Source: a virus
Virus record (IMG/VR): IMGVR_UViG_3300023170_000037
Span: 1 to 54,359 of that record
Reading direction: 5' to 3' (one strand)
DNA: 54,359 nucleotides
The position numbers and the translations under genes are program-made. Below are positions 25,444 through 34,126 of this stretch, piece by piece. The number at the start of each line of letters is the position of its first letter. Position 1 is the first letter of the stretch. The notes beneath the pieces are model-generated. The model worked only from the letters and a program-made list of their open reading frames with translations, was not told the DNA's origin and ran no database searches.

Positions 25444-27363
25444 TCAAGAACTCCACGATTGAATTGGGCCAGAACCAGTCCCGCCTGTACCACCAGTTCC
25501 ACCAGTATCTCCAGTATCACCAGTATCGGTTACAATTCTTGGATCATTTTCATCAGTTAGTTGTTCAAACGACTCTCTGCCATCTTTGTCAAAATATCCA
25601 ATATCCGCAAAGTTGTATGTGATAAAATTAATTTGTTGAGCACTTGATTCGATAGGACTTGTACCAGATTTATCAGTTTCTGTTTTTATTATTTTTCTTG
25701 GGAATTCATATTCAATCGAATTTTCAGTTTCTTTTATGAGGAACCCTATAGAAGACGGAATATGACTAGATACCGAAAAGTATTCGTCATTTCTATTAGT
25801 CATAATTAATTTTTCAGTTTCTACCGATTCAACAGAAATACTATTGGAGTTACTTAAAATTGCAACTGATTTTGGATTGGAATAACCAGTAGAAGAATAT
25901 AATTTATTCGTGGTTATTCTTAAATTAGATATTGTATCTGTAAGAGCATCCATACTGGTCAATGGGTTAGAAAAAGTATGTTGAGTGCCGTAAAGACTGG
26001 TTAAATTAAAACCAGCGGTTGGAATTTTCTCCACATTAGTAGTAGGGAATGCAACATTTGTGCCCCAAACAATACGAACCGCACCAGTACCGCCTGGGCC
26101 GCCTCCAGCAGAAGTACCAGAGCCGCCACCCCCGCCTCCGTAGTTTCCGCCCACAATATCACCGCTTGATATTGAATTATTTGATATGGGTTCGCCTGGA
26201 TGTCCGTCTTCTCCACCAGACCCACCTTTACCGCCCTCGCCATTTGATGACACCGTACCACCAGATGTTCCTTCTCCGTAAATTCCAACACCGCCACCGC
26301 CAGGCGTTCCCCAAGTCGATGAGTACCATCCGCCTGCGCCGCCACCGCCGCCTTGTCCTGCTTCGCCCGATGATGAATTAACTCCGCCATCACCACCTCT
26401 TCCAGAATAACCACCAGCACCGCCGCCAGCTCTATTCCAAGACCCTTCATATCCACCGTTACCGCCACGACCACCGCCGTCACCAGTGTATCCACCACCG
26501 TATCCGCCGTTTCCAGAACCAGTTGAATCAGTTCCACCACGACCAGCACCGAATCCACAAACTGTGTTGACATCTATAAAGTATGAGTTATTTCCCATTG
26601 CATCCGCATTAGTTGTGTTTGTTGTTAAAACAGCTCCGTGGTCTCCAACTACAACCGTATAAGATTGCCCTGCAGTTACAGGAATATTATTTTTCCAGCC
26701 AAGGCCACCGCCTCCGCCACCGCCAGAAGACCATTGATATCCACCAGTGCCACCAGCGCCAACACAAACAACAGATACTGAAGATACTCCTGATGGACAT
26801 GTCCATGAATATGTGCCGGGTGTAGTAAATTCGGCGTTTCCGCCAGAATTTCCACTAGTTGCATCCTCAACATATTGTTCCAAATAAGACAATGGATAAT
26901 TTACATTTACACTAGGGCCCAAGAAATCAAAAGTACTTTCGTCTTTTATTTCTATGTGATTTAAGTTTGTTGGGATTTCTACTGTTTTAATTTGAGTAGT
27001 ATCATTAACTAAAATACTAAGTTCACTGCTATTAATATCTGGTAGTGCATATACATCATTTTTTTCTGTTTTGATATTAAGTTTAGAAGATAATACCTCA
27101 GTAACATTTAATGTATTATTTGTGATTAATTGTAAACTATCAGATAAAAAATTAGAAGAAGAGTTATAATCTCCATCTTCAATTACTATACCGATTTTTG
27201 AAATCGTGTCTACAAGAGGATTTTGCCTGACTAAAGGTTTAACAAAAAATGAAATCGGAGTTCCAGCGAGAATATTCGCTGGAAATTCCGATGCACTTTT
27301 TTCTGCTACTCTGGTTTCAATTCCTAATGTGACAGAAACCGTATCTACAGAGACAGTCATCAA
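25444..27363 (-). CDS. Glycine-rich virion protein with IQ-x-W tail (cassette A)
   Basis: This 639-aa protein has an N-terminal 170 residues of alternating strands (VSVTLGIETRVAEKS), then a glycine-rich domain about 180-440 beginning TTPGTYSWTCPSGVSSVSVV and closing GAVRIVWG. This is the glycine-rich domain type often seen in marine phage tails. A second beta region of about 170 residues follows, then a GDT/GGT repeat and the end GPIQSWSS. Its place in the cassette matches the 395-aa gene 34127-35314, which lacks the glycine domain and ends EIQTWY. Its ATG follows the upstream gene by nine bases, and the next start lies three bases past its stop. Confidence 0.7.
   Translation of the reverse strand: MMTVSVDTVSVTLGIETRVAEKSASEFPANILAGTPISFFVKPLVRQNPLVDTISKIGIVIEDGDYNSSSNFLSDSLQLITNNTLNVTEVLSSKLNIKTEKNDVYALPDINSSELSILVNDTTQIKTVEIPTNLNHIEIKDESTFDFLGPSVNVNYPLSYLEQYVEDATSGNSGGNAEFTTPGTYSWTCPSGVSSVSVVCVGAGGTGGYQWSSGGGGGGGLGWKNNIPVTAGQSYTVVVGDHGAVLTTNTTNADAMGNNSYFIDVNTVCGFGAGRGGTDSTGSGNGGYGGGYTGDGGGRGGNGGYEGSWNRAGGGAGGYSGRGGDGGVNSSSGEAGQGGGGGAGGWYSSTWGTPGGGGVGIYGEGTSGGTVSSNGEGGKGGSGGEDGHPGEPISNNSISSGDIVGGNYGGGGGGSGTSAGGGPGGTGAVRIVWGTNVAFPTTNVEKIPTAGFNLTSLYGTQHTFSNPLTSMDALTDTISNLRITTNKLYSSTGYSNPKSVAILSNSNSISVESVETEKLIMTNRNDEYFSVSSHIPSSIGFLIKETENSIEYEFPRKIIKTETDKSGTSPIESSAQQINFITYNFADIGYFDKDGRESFEQLTDENDPRIVTDTGDTGDTGGTGGTGGTGSGPIQSWSS
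25462..25530 (-). repeat. Collagen-like GDT/GGT repeat near a C-terminus
   Basis: Nine-base units encode GDT-GDT-GGT-GGT-GGT near the end of the 639-aa protein. This is a Gly-x-Thr triplet repeat, the pattern of short phage collagen-like stalks, and is prone to in-frame length change. Confidence 0.6.
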
Positions 27364-27372
27364 CTATCTCCT

Positions 27373-29196
27373 TTAGATTTCGATACTTGCCGTCACATTT
27401 GTAAATCCAGCACCAGTGATAATTGTATCTACTTGTAGGTCACCAGTTGTAAGTGTTGTTACAGTTTTTGTAGTTGTACCATCACTAAAAGTCATAGAAC
27501 TACCTTCAATAACTAGTTTAACACTTGTTGCAATTCTTGCACCAGAGGCGTTAATTGCACTCACATTTACAAATGTGTTAATGTTAGAACCAGCGTATGA
27601 ATATGATGTATTCTCTGGAGTAATAGAAACAGTAACTGGTAGTGTTGGAGTCAACAAATGAAGTTCTGGGTAATTTTGCCCAACTTCTCCGTCTTCTTGA
27701 CAATACCAAATTCTATCTAAAGAATCTCTACCAACTGCAGTAACTATATTTGAAATAGCTGACGTTTCGCCCCAACCAGTAGAATCGTTCCAAACATAAA
27801 TTTTAAAACTTGTTTTAAACCAAACACCCAGCATAGTTCTAGAATCATTTAACCAGATCATATTTCTTGCAACTTGCCCATAATCTAACTTAGAATGATA
27901 AGTAAGAGCTTTAGGGTTTGCTGCATCAACAGAGTAAACAATTACTGTTTTCTTTGCCGGGTCGGATTCGGATGCAGTGTTAATTCTTCCATCGATTGGA
28001 AAATATGCAACATATCTTTGGTTATTACTAACCCAAGTTTCTGTATGCACTAAATCACATCTTATGTTACTTGAATCAAAGGTCGAAGATTGTAGGGCGA
28101 CATGTGCAGAACTTTTATCCCCAGTGATTGAAATATCAGTTTCAATTGCAAAAGTGTCGTCCGCTAGATTCCAAGTGACAACCATTGGGTGGAAGTCTCC
28201 ATATGAATCCCAATATCCTTTATAGAACGCTTTTTTGCCTGCATCTCTTGGGTCAGTAAAGGTTTTAGAACATGTGTGCCAAAATTGATCGTTATTTAAG
28301 TTATATCCACCTTGGTGTGTTCCTGCAGCAGAAGTTTGAACATTTTCAAGATGCGCCATCTGTGTCCAAGTTGGCTGAGCTGACCCTAAAGTCGCCTTAA
28401 TTATCTTTACACTATTACCGTTTGTACTACCTTGTGAGTATGTTCCCACCATAAGTGGCATTCCATCCACCTGTGAATTACCAAGAATCTGAACACTCCA
28501 ATATGTACCATATCCAGATGGGTCATATGACCAATTACTTCCATAAGAATTTGGCCAGCCCGAACCAGCAGTCAACCATCTATAGCTTGGATAGAAATAC
28601 ATATTACTTTGATCAAATTGTGCCATTGCGTATATAAACCCACCATTCGTCCAAGATGAGTGTGTCATAGGATTTTTTACAGAACTCCAAGTTGGGTCGG
28701 CGTCAGGCGACAGTCTTACTTCATCTAGATTTTGACTATCTAAAAGATTTTGTGTGTATCCATCTAGATACACTGTTTGAGTATGTGGTGCATTCCACAA
28801 TGCCAATCTTTTGTTTCCGTTTCCATCATCATGTTCAGTCCAAGTAGAAAATGAAACTTCCGATTCTTGTGTTTCGTCCATCCATCTCCATGCACTATCA
28901 TTTGGAACATTGTAAGATTGTGCTGCTGTTGATGACCATTCATTAGTATGAGTAGTCATCTTTTTTAAAAGTAATTGCGATTGTGAGGTTTCGGTATTGG
29001 AACCCACAGCATTGCTGCCGTGCCAATTACTCCAACCAGTCGAGACTGTCCAGTTCATTTTTTTGTTGTATTGCGGAGTAAGACTTGTTTTATCGTGTCT
29101 AACCCCAAACATCCACCAACCATCATTACCAGCTCTAGGGTCTTCCATTAGAACTGGTTGGTCAGTTTCTCCAGAAAATTTATATACTTTCGCCAT
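27373..29196 (-). CDS. Beta-rich virion protein with C-terminal Ig-like domain (cassette A)
   Basis: This 607-aa protein is unrecognised by name. The first 500 residues are rich in Trp, Asp and Ser with repeating short strand units (NDSRTMLGVWF, DSLDRIWYC), suggesting a propeller-like fold. The last 90 residues form an Ig-like domain starting SITPENTSYSYAGSNINTFV and ending in a strand ASIEI. The gene 35331-37145 (604 aa) is a clear paralogue, sharing NDSRTM, the Ig domain and the end ASVSI. It follows the 85-aa gene by three bases with a good AAGGAGC site. Role: probably an exposed tail component. Confidence 0.75.
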   Translation of the reverse strand: MAKVYKFSGETDQPVLMEDPRAGNDGWWMFGVRHDKTSLTPQYNKKMNWTVSTGWSNWHGSNAVGSNTETSQSQLLLKKMTTHTNEWSSTAAQSYNVPNDSAWRWMDETQESEVSFSTWTEHDDGNGNKRLALWNAPHTQTVYLDGYTQNLLDSQNLDEVRLSPDADPTWSSVKNPMTHSSWTNGGFIYAMAQFDQSNMYFYPSYRWLTAGSGWPNSYGSNWSYDPSGYGTYWSVQILGNSQVDGMPLMVGTYSQGSTNGNSVKIIKATLGSAQPTWTQMAHLENVQTSAAGTHQGGYNLNNDQFWHTCSKTFTDPRDAGKKAFYKGYWDSYGDFHPMVVTWNLADDTFAIETDISITGDKSSAHVALQSSTFDSSNIRCDLVHTETWVSNNQRYVAYFPIDGRINTASESDPAKKTVIVYSVDAANPKALTYHSKLDYGQVARNMIWLNDSRTMLGVWFKTSFKIYVWNDSTGWGETSAISNIVTAVGRDSLDRIWYCQEDGEVGQNYPELHLLTPTLPVTVSITPENTSYSYAGSNINTFVNVSAINASGARIATSVKLVIEGSSMTFSDGTTTKTVTTLTTGDLQVDTIITGAGFTNVTASIEI

Positions 29197-29199
29197 TTT

Positions 29200-29457
29200 T
29201 TATGCTCCTTGATGCTGATTGTCTGATTTAAACCACGCAACACCTTCATCTAAATCTTTCCATGCACTTCTTGAACCATCGTTCTCATTTTTCCATGGTT
29301 GATTTAATATTAATGTCTCGTTTTCGCCATCAATTATCCATACTTTTAAAGTACCGTCCTCAAGAATGGCTCTATGTGGCGTTGATTCTGTAGATTCTTC
29401 CACTTCGTTTGTTTCTTCGTTCAAAATATGAACTTCTTTGATTATATCAAAATTCAT
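29200..29457 (-). CDS. Small acidic protein, cassette A
   Basis: This 85-aa protein has no named family. The C-terminal half has LNQPWKNENDGSRSAWKDLD and EGVAWFKSD, shared with the 75-aa protein 37158-37385 as QPW-(N/K)-x-DGSR-x-x-W-DE-x-WFK. It follows the fibre gene and precedes the propeller-like gene, and has its own late octamer (29491-29498). A short conserved gene right after a fibre gene could be an assembly helper for the fibre or a clip between fibre parts. That role is inferred only from context. A ribosome site AGGAGATAAAA precedes the ATG. Confidence 0.8.
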   Translation of the reverse strand: MNFDIIKEVHILNEETNEVEESTESTPHRAILEDGTLKVWIIDGENETLILNQPWKNENDGSRSAWKDLDEGVAWFKSDNQHQGA

Positions 29458-29490
29458 TTTTATCTCCTAATTTTTTTAAAATTTTTCTAC

Positions 29491-29498
29491 TATTTATA
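29491..29498 (-). promoter_or_regulatory. T4-type late promoter for cassette A adhesin genes
   Basis: Exact TATAAATA, 34 bases before the 85-aa gene and six bases after the 692-aa fibre stop (29505). It would drive 85 aa, 607 aa, 639 aa, 491 aa and the LamG gene. Confidence 0.85.
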
Positions 29499-29504
29499 AA
29501 TTGT

Positions 29505-31583
29505 TTATGTTTGTCTATATTTGAATTGAACTACTAAATCTTCACCCTTATTCGTTGTTCCAATAGATGTTACATCTACTGTTATGTAATCGCCTTCCAC
29601 CATAGGAAACTCTGGTGCAGAAACAACACTGGAAAATTGTCCCGCTAAAATTGAACTGGATTTAACAGTAGAACCGTTTTTCTTAATTTGAATTGATATA
29701 TTAGAATCTGCAGAAGATGAAACCTTTGTATTGATACCAGTTACTAATAGATCAAAGGGAGCATACCATCGTGCGGTTCCAGTTACTAATTGCAACTCGC
29801 CTTGTTGATTGAGATTTGTAATAAATGTAGTTTGTTCTTTTACTTTTGTAAGGTTTGTAACAGTATTATCATTTACTTTTTCTACAATTTTATCTTCCGC
29901 AAGTTCTCCAATTCTTTCTTGTATTACTGGAGTTTTAGTAATATAATCGCCCATATCTTGTGGAACAAATTCAGATAGAGAAGAGTCGTAAACTAAACAA
30001 GATTGTCCTGCAATTGAAGGCCTCTGTTTAATTTCTACTGGAACAGAATGACCTTCTTGATCGTGTTGGAAATATACAACATAATTGCCTGCCCCATTCG
30101 TTTCTACTTCAAGATTCTTGATGGTTAACATACCTCTCATAGAACTGTGATTTCCACACTGATAATACAAAACATCTGGAGCATCATTTGGAACAACAAA
30201 TTGAACTGTACCAGAATCATTCCTAGAACCTGTCACTCCATTGGTATATTCATCAACATACTGCCCCTGCGCCCAGTTTGTTCCATCATCTTGAGTTAAA
30301 TAAAATGGATGTCCAGAAACACTAGAGTCTAAATTGAATGTATATGTACCACCCCTATAAAGAGGGCCAATATCTGGATTATCTCCCATTGCAATACCAC
30401 TAAATGTATATGCACCAGAGTTTACAAATTCAACATCATATACTAAATTTGGTGCAACTAAAGTTGGTAATGTGATTGTAGATGGAACACTAATGTTTAA
30501 TCTTTGAACTTCTGTTGCATTATCTCCATTAACACCTTCAAATGTAATATTTTGAACATTTAAAGTTGATGTTGCCCACGATACTAAATTGTCTGTGCCT
30601 GCACCTTCAATCCATTTCAGATATATTTTGTGAGTTTGTGTCATCGTACCATGAAGTTCGTGCGCTGCAAAGTTAAATAAAGTATATGTACCAGCTATGT
30701 AAATTGGAACATCTGATTGAACTTGATTTGTAATAGTCGATCTTGCATATGGCAGAGCGCCCGATTTCCATGTCCATAACCATGGAGTACTATGACCAGC
30801 TGCCGGTGCATCTACCGCCATCTCTAGTACTTCTGGATTGGGTTCCAGTCTAACATTCGTCATCTGTCCGATTTCAGTAGGAACAACTGCACCATCAATC
30901 AATGACCCAGAAGGGAGTTGTAAAAGTCCTTCATTATTTACGGAAATTTCTACATCACCAATATAAAGAGTATTACCACTCAAATATAAATCACGAAATC
31001 TGTTTGTTGTAGAACCCAGATCATATGCAGAATCTGAGTTTGGAATTATGTGCCCCGCTAATGTTGTTGCAGCAAGAGTTTTATTTGAAAGAGTCTCTGT
31101 ACCAGTTTGTGTTACATATCCTGCAAGGTCTGACGCTTCTAGTTTATTTGCAAGTGATGCGGTGATATTTGTTGCGAAGTTTGCGTCATCTCCAATCGCC
31201 GCCGCAAGTTCGTTAAGAGTATCTAATGTGCCTGGCGCAGTGTCTACTAAATTAGAAATTGCGGTATTAATATCTGCCTGAGTTGCAAATGAAACTGCAG
31301 AACCACCAGATGGTGTTACTTCAAAAACTCCATTATTATCAGAAATAACAAGATCGCCGATTGTAATAGAATTTCCACTTAGATATAAATCACGAAATCT
31401 TTGTGTATTAGAACCTAAATCATATGTCTCGTTTGCATCTGGTAAAACATGTCCAGTGACAACTGGTGGTACGGATGTATAAGATTTTTGCCAGGCAGTA
31501 GTGGTGGAATTGTAAACATACACAATTCCATTGGAAGTAAAACTATCACCATTAGATGGATTGTCTGGAAAATTTACTGCCAT
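29505..31583 (-). CDS. Tail fibre protein with cupredoxin-like domain (cassette A)
   Basis: This 692-aa protein starts with the anchor module (MAVNFPDNPSNGDSFTSNGI, YNSTTTAW). It then has two copies of a GH-(V/I)-(L/I)-P-x-x-YDLGS-RFRDLYLSGN unit (about 44-71 and 177-204) split by a LDTLNELAAAIGDD segment. A beta domain and a cupredoxin-like domain (about 380-490) follow, with possible copper ligands His425 (GHPF), Cys476, His479 and Met482 (CGNHSSM). The C-terminal 200 residues are helical then beta. It is homologous to the 559-aa gene 37416-39095. It is probably a trimeric fibre or baseplate decoration; metal binding is untested. Confidence 0.82.
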   Translation of the reverse strand: MAVNFPDNPSNGDSFTSNGIVYVYNSTTTAWQKSYTSVPPVVTGHVLPDANETYDLGSNTQRFRDLYLSGNSITIGDLVISDNNGVFEVTPSGGSAVSFATQADINTAISNLVDTAPGTLDTLNELAAAIGDDANFATNITASLANKLEASDLAGYVTQTGTETLSNKTLAATTLAGHIIPNSDSAYDLGSTTNRFRDLYLSGNTLYIGDVEISVNNEGLLQLPSGSLIDGAVVPTEIGQMTNVRLEPNPEVLEMAVDAPAAGHSTPWLWTWKSGALPYARSTITNQVQSDVPIYIAGTYTLFNFAAHELHGTMTQTHKIYLKWIEGAGTDNLVSWATSTLNVQNITFEGVNGDNATEVQRLNISVPSTITLPTLVAPNLVYDVEFVNSGAYTFSGIAMGDNPDIGPLYRGGTYTFNLDSSVSGHPFYLTQDDGTNWAQGQYVDEYTNGVTGSRNDSGTVQFVVPNDAPDVLYYQCGNHSSMRGMLTIKNLEVETNGAGNYVVYFQHDQEGHSVPVEIKQRPSIAGQSCLVYDSSLSEFVPQDMGDYITKTPVIQERIGELAEDKIVEKVNDNTVTNLTKVKEQTTFITNLNQQGELQLVTGTARWYAPFDLLVTGINTKVSSSADSNISIQIKKNGSTVKSSSILAGQFSSVVSAPEFPMVEGDYITVDVTSIGTTNKGEDLVVQFKYRQT

Positions 31584-31603
31584 GTTGTTCCTCTTTTATG
31601 AAC

Positions 31604-31611
31604 TATTTATA
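31604..31611 (-). promoter_or_regulatory. T4-type late promoter for the 692-aa fibre
   Basis: Exact TATAAATA, 21 bases before the fibre ATG, between the cassette B LamG stop and this gene. The cassette B fibre has no matching octamer. Confidence 0.85.
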
Positions 31612-31619
31612 ATCCGTTA

Positions 31620-34037
31620 TTAACCTTTTAGTGGTTCTGTTGGTGGTGTAAAGTTTGAGGTGTATCGTGCTAGGCCTTTGGTAACACGAAAATCTGACAT
31701 ATAACCGTCTAACTTAAAAGTAGCGGATGTATCCACATTATCTCTTAGAGTCGCAATTAACATTGATTCGTCAGTTAAATTAATACTTGATGTTACAGTA
31801 TTGACTGAAGATCCTGCAACATAAACAGTTATTGTTGATCCACTTCTAACAACAGCAACATGAGTCCATGTTGAATTAGTAATACTACCACCCACAGTAA
31901 AAGTTGAATTATTTACAACCATCCTCAACTCATTACCAGATGTTACATACAAAGCAACGCCAGTTGTAGATGTGTTTGTTGTTCTTGTATCCCAAATACC
32001 TTGATTTTTACTTGAATTTAAATATACCCAACATTCAACAGTATAATCACCGCCGCCTAATGCATGAATCTCAGATGATGAAATATTTAAATAATCCCCT
32101 GTCCCATCAAAATACATTGATTTTGTATCAGTAAACTTAACCTGAGTCGTTGAACCAGTAGTATTACCAATCAACTTTAGGTTAGCGTTTTGAGACTTAT
32201 CTATAATTGAAGCGTCTGTGCCTTGGATGTGTAACACCGATCCAGTTGAAGACAGAGGAGCAGTTGGTGGAGTAAATTCGTCAGTATAGTGTTCTGTTGG
32301 TAAAACCCTAATATCAGAAATATATCCTTGATAGTAATTCCCTGGCGATCCACCGTTTGCTGCATCAAATTCTGTGCCTATAGAAAAAGTACAATTTGAT
32401 AATGCGGTGCTTGGTGACCAAGTTTTAGTTTTAGAAAGCTGGCCGTTCATATATATTTTAATAACAGTTCCATTGTAGACTACTGCAAGATGGTTCCATG
32501 CATTGTTCTGTGCCTTTATGCTATAATTTTCGTCAACTCCAACATTCCACGTGCCCGTAGTCGCAATAAAAGTATTACCGCCGGATGCAGCGGTATTAAC
32601 ACCAAAAACAACATCATCAATCGTTCCCCCAGTAGCTGGAGCAGCTCTTGATGGATTAACCCATGCTTCCATTGTCCACGGATCAGTAGTTGAAGTAAAT
32701 CCATCAAGTGCCGTATCTGCCCGTAAATAATCGCCACTCCCATCAAAATAAACAGACCCGCCGTGATTAGCTGTTGAGTATATTTCGGTGTAGTCGAGTG
32801 GTTGATATGAAAAATGATCGTAATTTAATGTAAATGATATAGGACTCGTTGATTGATCGAATAAAGAACCAGCACTTAGACGAAATACAGTATTGGCGTC
32901 AGTTTTACTAATTTCTGTAGGAACTGTAATTGAAGAATTGTCTCCATAAACAACCGTATTACTAACTTTTATATCATACATATATCCGTCAAACCAGTTG
33001 CCTAGGGTTCCGCCATTTGCGCTATCTGCTTCAGCTCCAAACATCCAACTATCGTTTGAAAAATCTTGTGCTGGAAGATTTGTCTCGTAGACAATTCTGG
33101 TGCCGTTTGCCCAGATTTGTAGAGTATTATTAGTTGCATCTCTTTCAACAGCAATATGACTCCATGTATTAACTGTTACTCCGTTATCTGCCCACTCAGT
33201 AGGCAAACTTGTGACCACAGTATTCCATATGAATTCGTTTGTCATTAAATTAAACTGATTTGTCCCATCGGATATTGCGTTTGCAGCAATAAAGGTATCA
33301 TTACTGCTGGTCATACTATGTGGATACACCCACATAGAAATAGAAAAATCTCCAGTTCCTAAGGCATCGCCAATTTCATCGGCTCTTAAATAGTGTGATG
33401 AACCATTAAAATTCAATGCATATCCACCGTGCCGATAGGGGCTAAACGCCCCAGCATAAACATTTCCGTATCCCGTGACGGTGTGGTTGTTGGTCGAAGA
33501 ATCAGTAAAAACATTATTAGTGGTTGTGTCAACTGCTGTTGCTAATAAAGTTGTATATTGACTATTTGTAATAGCAAATATCAAATTGATTGATGTATTC
33601 GCACTAACCGCACCATTAACACCATCAGTTGCATTAATTGTAAGAGTAAATGTTCCCACATTAGCTTCATCAGTACTAGGAGTTATCGTGAATACATTAT
33701 CTGTTTGCGATACTGTAGCAATACTACCAAGTCCACTTGTAGAATAACTCCATGTCAGAGGGAATCCTTCAGGGTCTGTAGAAACCGCTGTGATTACAGT
33801 AGGAGTTCCGTCAGTTTCCAGTGAATAAGATCCAGAAACGCCAGTGATTGAACTTGGAGAATCGTTTTGTACTGTAGCAATTTTATACCAACCAGAACCA
33901 GCATACACATAGATGTTGTTGTTTGATTGTACAAACGCCTGAGCCCCGTCAGTTCCTGTTGCTGCAATCAATGCATTCATATCTGCATAGACAGTTGTAC
34001 CACTACTTGCATATCTTATACTTGAGTAATTCGTCAT
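31620..34037 (-). CDS. Triple LamG-domain tail adhesin, N-terminal module cut off (cassette B)
   Basis: This 805-aa protein is homologous to 21435-23951 but starts at MTNYSSIRYASSGTTVYADM, without the anchor module. The VYADM and cadherin/Ig-like parts are nearly the same (DPEGFPLTWSYSTSGLGS). Three LamG domains follow, with WSHIAVERDA, WNHLAVVYNG and WTHVAVVRSG in the same places, and the end FTPPTEPLKG is identical. In-frame directly before the ATG is a TAA, and before that the missing module as a 25-codon frame (34038-34115). The first two LamG domains have diverged more than the third. Translation may re-start at this ATG, because its own ribosome site is weak. Confidence 0.82.
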   Translation of the reverse strand: MTNYSSIRYASSGTTVYADMNALIAATGTDGAQAFVQSNNNIYVYAGSGWYKIATVQNDSPSSITGVSGSYSLETDGTPTVITAVSTDPEGFPLTWSYSTSGLGSIATVSQTDNVFTITPSTDEANVGTFTLTINATDGVNGAVSANTSINLIFAITNSQYTTLLATAVDTTTNNVFTDSSTNNHTVTGYGNVYAGAFSPYRHGGYALNFNGSSHYLRADEIGDALGTGDFSISMWVYPHSMTSSNDTFIAANAISDGTNQFNLMTNEFIWNTVVTSLPTEWADNGVTVNTWSHIAVERDATNNTLQIWANGTRIVYETNLPAQDFSNDSWMFGAEADSANGGTLGNWFDGYMYDIKVSNTVVYGDNSSITVPTEISKTDANTVFRLSAGSLFDQSTSPISFTLNYDHFSYQPLDYTEIYSTANHGGSVYFDGSGDYLRADTALDGFTSTTDPWTMEAWVNPSRAAPATGGTIDDVVFGVNTAASGGNTFIATTGTWNVGVDENYSIKAQNNAWNHLAVVYNGTVIKIYMNGQLSKTKTWSPSTALSNCTFSIGTEFDAANGGSPGNYYQGYISDIRVLPTEHYTDEFTPPTAPLSSTGSVLHIQGTDASIIDKSQNANLKLIGNTTGSTTQVKFTDTKSMYFDGTGDYLNISSSEIHALGGGDYTVECWVYLNSSKNQGIWDTRTTNTSTTGVALYVTSGNELRMVVNNSTFTVGGSITNSTWTHVAVVRSGSTITVYVAGSSVNTVTSSINLTDESMLIATLRDNVDTSATFKLDGYMSDFRVTKGLARYTSNFTPPTEPLKG
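32133..32207. repeat. 75-bp exact direct repeat, copy 2
   Basis: Identical to 21939-22013, about 10.2 kb away, in the same direction and at the same place in the homologous gene. Homologous recombination between the two would delete the region between them. Confidence 0.9.
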
Positions 34038-34115
34038 TTAACTGTCCGTCCATGTTTTAGAACCTACAACATGAGTATCGCCGTCAGAGGGAGATGTAGG
34101 AAAGTTGATGGCCAT
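34038..34115 (-). pseudogene. Severed anchor module of the LamG adhesin (25 codons)
   Basis: ATG at 34115 has a strong AAGGAG ribosome site. It encodes MAINFPTSPSDGDTHVVGSK then TWTDS and a TAA stop at 34040-34038. The sequence is the anchor module that begins the other fibre and adhesin genes here (MAINFPSNPT, MAVNFPDSPS). The TAA is directly followed, in the same frame, by the ATG of the 805-aa gene, so a single readthrough would rejoin the intact arrangement. It is a recent nonsense event, a remnant of a lost anchor gene such as the glycine-rich one in cassette A, or an error in the assembly. Confidence 0.8.
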
Positions 34116-34126
34116 TTATCATCTCC

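Noticed and set aside
26001-26573. 190-codon minus-strand frame inside the 639-aa gene
   Set aside because: It is an alternative frame of glycine codons (Val/Ala/Leu-rich), caused by composition.
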